Shown piece after piece: positions 31,539 through 34,757 of a DNA stretch of 34,757 nt. Below the pieces are notes generated by a model. It saw only the letters and a list, made by a program, of their open reading frames with translations, was not told where the DNA came from and did no database searches. The number at the start of each line of letters is the position of its first letter. The stretch's first letter is position 1. Origin of the DNA: a bacterium (GTDB lineage Bacteria; Bdellovibrionota_C; UBA2361; SZUA-149); contig JAUIMJ010000008.1 in assembly GCA_030433295.1 (NCBI GenBank), forward strand, positions 1-34,757, written 5' to 3'. Made by a program: the position numbers and the translations under genes.

Positions 31539-32663
31539 CTACTCAAATCGCATTGGCATGACGATACACTTGTAAAGCTCATCCTGCGGACCAGAGAAAA
31601 GGCCAGGTCCGAGTTCACCTTTCAGCTTTATCGTAACTTCTTCAGCACCGGACATTGCCGACAGAAGATCGAGCACATACCGAGCACTGAAGCCAATGGT
31701 TACGTCCTCTCCGTCCTGTGCAACCTCAACAGATTCAGAAGCTTCTCCATACTCAGGACTCGAAGAAGAGATCACGAGGTTGCCGTCGATAAGCTTACAC
31801 TTCACCGCCTTGGTCTTATCTGTAGTTACCAGAGCAACACGCTTCACTGCCGAAAGCAGGTTCTGACGGTTTACCGTAACCGTAGTCGTGGTATCCAACG
31901 GAATTACCTGCTTGTAGTCAGGGAACTGACCGTCAACCAAGCGGACGCCGATAGTCACCGAACCACTTTGCACGGTGAAGAATCCATCATTCACCGCAAC
32001 TTTCGCAGAGCCATCGTTACCTTCAAGAACCTTCTTGAGCTCCTGGATACCCTTACGCGGGATGATAACGGAATCATCAATAGAGAATCCCTCAGCGGGT
32101 CGATCGATCATTGCCAGACGATGTCCGTCAGTAGCGACAAACCGCAGACACTGCTTTCCCGCCCCTAGAGGACCCTCGGTGGTCTCAGCGTAGACTCCGT
32201 TAATGTTGTAACGAGTCTCATCAGTAGAAACCGCAAACGAGGTTTTATCGAACATTTCGTAAAACTTGGCAGCATCAACAGAAATCGGATTGCTGAGACT
32301 TACCCCGGCAATCGCTGGAAACTCCTCAGCTGACGTACCGTTGATTTTAAATCTGGACTGACCTGACTCAATATCGAGACGCTGGTTTGCTGAAACGCTT
32401 ACGGTAATCGAACCCGCGGGGAGTTCTCTGACGATGTCATAAAGAACTTTAGCATCAACGGTAATTTCACCGGCGTCTTTCACACTCGCTTCTGCTTCAC
32501 CAACGAGGCTTACTTCGAGGTCCGTAGCGGAAACTGACAATTTTCCATCTGATGCATTCAACCTCACATTTGCGAGGATAGGCATGGTGTTCTTTCGCTC
32601 AACAATTGAGTTGGTGAGATAGAGAAGCTGGCTAAAGTTTTCTTTCTCGATAGAAAAGTTCAT
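31539..32663 (-). CDS. dnaN: DNA polymerase III subunit beta (sliding clamp)
   Basis: MNFSIEKENFSQLLYLTNSIVERKNTMPILANVRL...FATDGHRLAM...C-terminal CIVMPMRFE. Start trimmed from track 32753. Confidence 0.97.
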   Translation of the reverse strand: MNFSIEKENFSQLLYLTNSIVERKNTMPILANVRLNASDGKLSVSATDLEVSLVGEAEASVKDAGEITVDAKVLYDIVRELPAGSITVSVSANQRLDIESGQSRFKINGTSAEEFPAIAGVSLSNPISVDAAKFYEMFDKTSFAVSTDETRYNINGVYAETTEGPLGAGKQCLRFVATDGHRLAMIDRPAEGFSIDDSVIIPRKGIQELKKVLEGNDGSAKVAVNDGFFTVQSGSVTIGVRLVDGQFPDYKQVIPLDTTTTVTVNRQNLLSAVKRVALVTTDKTKAVKCKLIDGNLVISSSSPEYGEASESVEVAQDGEDVTIGFSARYVLDLLSAMSGAEEVTIKLKGELGPGLFSGPQDELYKCIVMPMRFE

Positions 32664-33369
32664 AGAATCGTACTCCGTAGAAACCAGCACATGAGCTTGA
32701 TGGAAAATCCGGGCTTCTGAAAAACAGACCCATACAAAAAAGCAGACCGGCACAGATGTAAAAACGATTGCGGGGCTTTCGTTTCGCTCTGAAACAATGG
32801 CGCACGTTCACTCTAATCGATTCTTCGCCACAGTCAAATTAGAGCAGGAAAAAAGAATCGACTAAGCAGAAACAAAATCTCATTTGAAACATCAAAGACA
32901 TGAGTGTGTTTCAAATCTATCCTCACTTCATTTCTTCTTATCTTAATTATTAATTAAGAGTACAAAAATAGAAGTAGTAGTTATAGTTGATCAGCTTTTC
33001 CGTGCATAACCTGAGCAACTACCCGGTAACACCAAGCATATTGTTGTGCATGGTACGTGGACATCTCTATTGATAATCAGTGTCTAAGTTGTTCAGGGAT
33101 GTTGGTACTCCTGGACTTCAGTTCTGGCCTGTTCACTGAAGTGGATAAGTAGCCACGGTACCAACAGTACTACGCGCATCTTTCCAACAAGTTATCCACA
33201 GCTTAATTGCCCATAACTACATGCTTGTTAAAGGCGTAATAGCCCGTAATTAGTGCTTAAATTGAGCTTGTGAAGGTAAATTGTACGGGGAAAAAAGGAA
33301 GAACTGCGCAATTGTCCACAGAGTTTTGCGAGTAAAAAAACAGCTTATTTTTTTGTGGATTCTACTGCT
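32664..33369. other. Probable oriC in the dnaN-dnaA spacer
   Basis: Perfect DnaA box TTATCCACA at 33192-33200, TTGTCCACA at 33312-33320, TTATCCACT (reverse) at 33140-33148, GAATCCACA (reverse) at 33354-33362; AT-rich tract TTCATTTCTTCTTATCTTAATTATTAATTAAG ~32927-32960. Confidence 0.8.
33101..33165. repeat. Nested inverted repeats within probable oriC
   Basis: Outer GTTGGTAC (33101-33108)/GTACCAAC (33158-33165); inner ACTTCAGT (33115-33122)/ACTGAAGT (33135-33142). Confidence 0.8.
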
Positions 33370-34757
33370 CTAACAGGTGAGTTTTCTCTCCAGTTCACGC
33401 ACTTCCATTTCAAAAGAAGGGTCTCTTTTTATCTTCTCTGTTATCACTTTCTTCGCGTGAATAACGGTAGAATGGTCTCTTCCACCGAACAGCGCGCCAA
33501 GTTCGGGGTATGAGCAGCCAGTAAGCCGACGACTCAGAAACATGGCGACCTGACGGGCAAACGCGATATTGTGCGTTCTTCGCTTTCCGAGGATGTCGTT
33601 GACACTTACGTTGAATCTGCTGGCAACTACCCGCTGAATAGCTTCAGTAGTGACCTCTCTGAGCTTCTCCGGAGCAATACTCTTAAGAACCTCATCAGCA
33701 AGTCCGATATTGGCTTCTGCTTCGTGAAGGGCGCAGAGTGCCTGAAGTCTGTTCAGTGCCCCTTCGAGCTCTCGAACGTTGGTATCAATTCTTTCAGCAA
33801 TCATTCTCGCTACTTCATCGGGAAGAAACATTCCTCCGGACTCAGATTTCTTATTGAGAATCGCTACTCGGGTTTCAAAATCAGGTGCCTGAAGATCAGC
33901 AGACAGTCCGCAGGCAAAGCGCGTTCTCAAACGCTCTTCCAGACCAACCAGTTCCTGAGGAACTTTATCGGACGTGATTACTATCTGCTTGTGACGCATG
34001 TAGAGTTCGTTAAAGGTGTGGAAGAACTCTTCCTGGGTTCTCTCCTTGCCGATGATAAACTGGATATCATCAACGATGAGAAGGTCCAGGGAGCGGAACT
34101 TACTCTTGAAACGATCCATATTGTTCGTTTTAAGAGAAGAAATCAGCTCACTTACAAAGGTCTCGGAGGAGATAACGAGGGTCTTCTTGTTTCTTCGTCT
34201 CGCGGCATTCCCAATTGCGTTAGCCAGGTGCGTCTTGCCTAAGCCTACGCCACCATAGAGAAAAAGCGGATTGTAGGCATGCCCCGGATTCTCCGCAACT
34301 TTAAGGCAGGCCGCCTGAGCAAACTGATTGCAACCGCCGACGATATAGTTGGAGAAGTTATACTTTGGGTTGAGATTTGTTTCGTCTATGTCCTGTGGCT
34401 GCTTCGCACGCGAGGAGGAGACGCTGCTGTTCTGACGATACGCAGGAGAAGAACTGCTCTTTGCGTGAACGACGTTCACACTTTTTTGCTGGTGTTTCTT
34501 TGCCAGGTCGAGGGTCTTTTCGAGGTTCGAAGTCCCCTGAGCGCCCGCAGGCGTTTGTTTTTCAAGGACTTTCTCTTTGGAAACTCGGAATAAGAGGTTT
34601 GTCTCTTTGCTGTCGAGAACCCTGGAGAGTTCTGAGCTGATAAGCTCACCGTAGTGGCGCTGGACGTGGTCACAACAAAATTTGTTGGGGGCAAAAAGCG
34701 TTACGCCGACCTCTGTTGGACCGTTTCTGTCGATAGAGGCAATGCTGAGGGGTTTGA
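33370..34757 (-). CDS. dnaA: Chromosomal replication initiator protein DnaA (5' truncated by window)
   Basis: NPLFLYGGVGLGKTHLANAIGN (Walker A), DLLIVDDIQFI (Walker B), GRDHSTVIHAKK (domain IV). Frame is open past the track start (34479) with domain I sequence LFAPNKFCCDHVQRHYGELI to the window edge. Confidence 0.98.
   Translation of the reverse strand, partial: KPLSIASIDRNGPTEVGVTLFAPNKFCCDHVQRHYGELISSELSRVLDSKETNLLFRVSKEKVLEKQTPAGAQGTSNLEKTLDLAKKHQQKSVNVVHAKSSSSPAYRQNSSVSSSRAKQPQDIDETNLNPKYNFSNYIVGGCNQFAQAACLKVAENPGHAYNPLFLYGGVGLGKTHLANAIGNAARRRNKKTLVISSETFVSELISSLKTNNMDRFKSKFRSLDLLIVDDIQFIIGKERTQEEFFHTFNELYMRHKQIVITSDKVPQELVGLEERLRTRFACGLSADLQAPDFETRVAILNKKSESGGMFLPDEVARMIAERIDTNVRELEGALNRLQALCALHEAEANIGLADEVLKSIAPEKLREVTTEAIQRVVASRFNVSVNDILGKRRTHNIAFARQVAMFLSRRLTGCSYPELGALFGGRDHSTVIHAKKVITEKIKRDPSFEMEVRELERKLTC

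Noticed and set aside
31452-32168. 238-aa + strand ORF antisense to dnaN/recF junction
   Set aside because: Shadow ORF of dnaN; no family features.
34472-34479. dnaA starting at the track Met (34479)
   Set aside because: The frame stays open upstream with clear DnaA domain I sequence to the window edge, so the gene is 5'-truncated by the window.

Overview
The window is a bacterial replication-origin neighbourhood. Read on the minus strand from the right edge, it runs dnaA (5' end cut off by the window edge), a ~700 bp dnaA-dnaN spacer with DnaA boxes and an AT-rich stretch (probable oriC), dnaN, recF, gyrB, gyrA, gpsA. The left ~23 kb is mostly accessory or hypothetical content. It includes a nitronate monooxygenase-like protein, an SGNH hydrolase, a secreted FG-GAP/VCBS-like repeat protein, a phosphodiester-glycosidase-like protein, several small secreted/lipoproteins, a cNMP-binding protein, an ALDH-like protein with an unknown 526-aa neighbour, an SSS symporter, a GGCT-like protein, a HAD hydrolase, an alpha/beta hydrolase, a YhhQ/queuosine-precursor-transporter-like protein and an EamA/DMT-like transporter. 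rpmH, absent from the ORF track because it is short, lies at 217-378 on the minus strand, ~33 kb from dnaA. The most interesting signals are non-coding: (i) a ~700 bp spacer at 3050-3770 with a good sigma70-like promoter starting exactly at a hairpin, plus a 21-bp stem whose only two non-Watson-Crick positions are G-U compatible on the + strand; (ii) a two-hairpin leader before the YhhQ-like gene; (iii) a degenerate 14-bp tandem array spanning the gyrB stop codon, with a second unrelated 14-bp array near rpmH; (iv) nested inverted repeats in the probable oriC; (v) a 22-codon mini-ORF with a strong Shine-Dalgarno and a hairpin on its stop codon. I did not see CRISPR arrays, rRNA, tRNA, transposases or a recognisable defence system. 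All structures were read by eye; no folding, HMM or database search was run.
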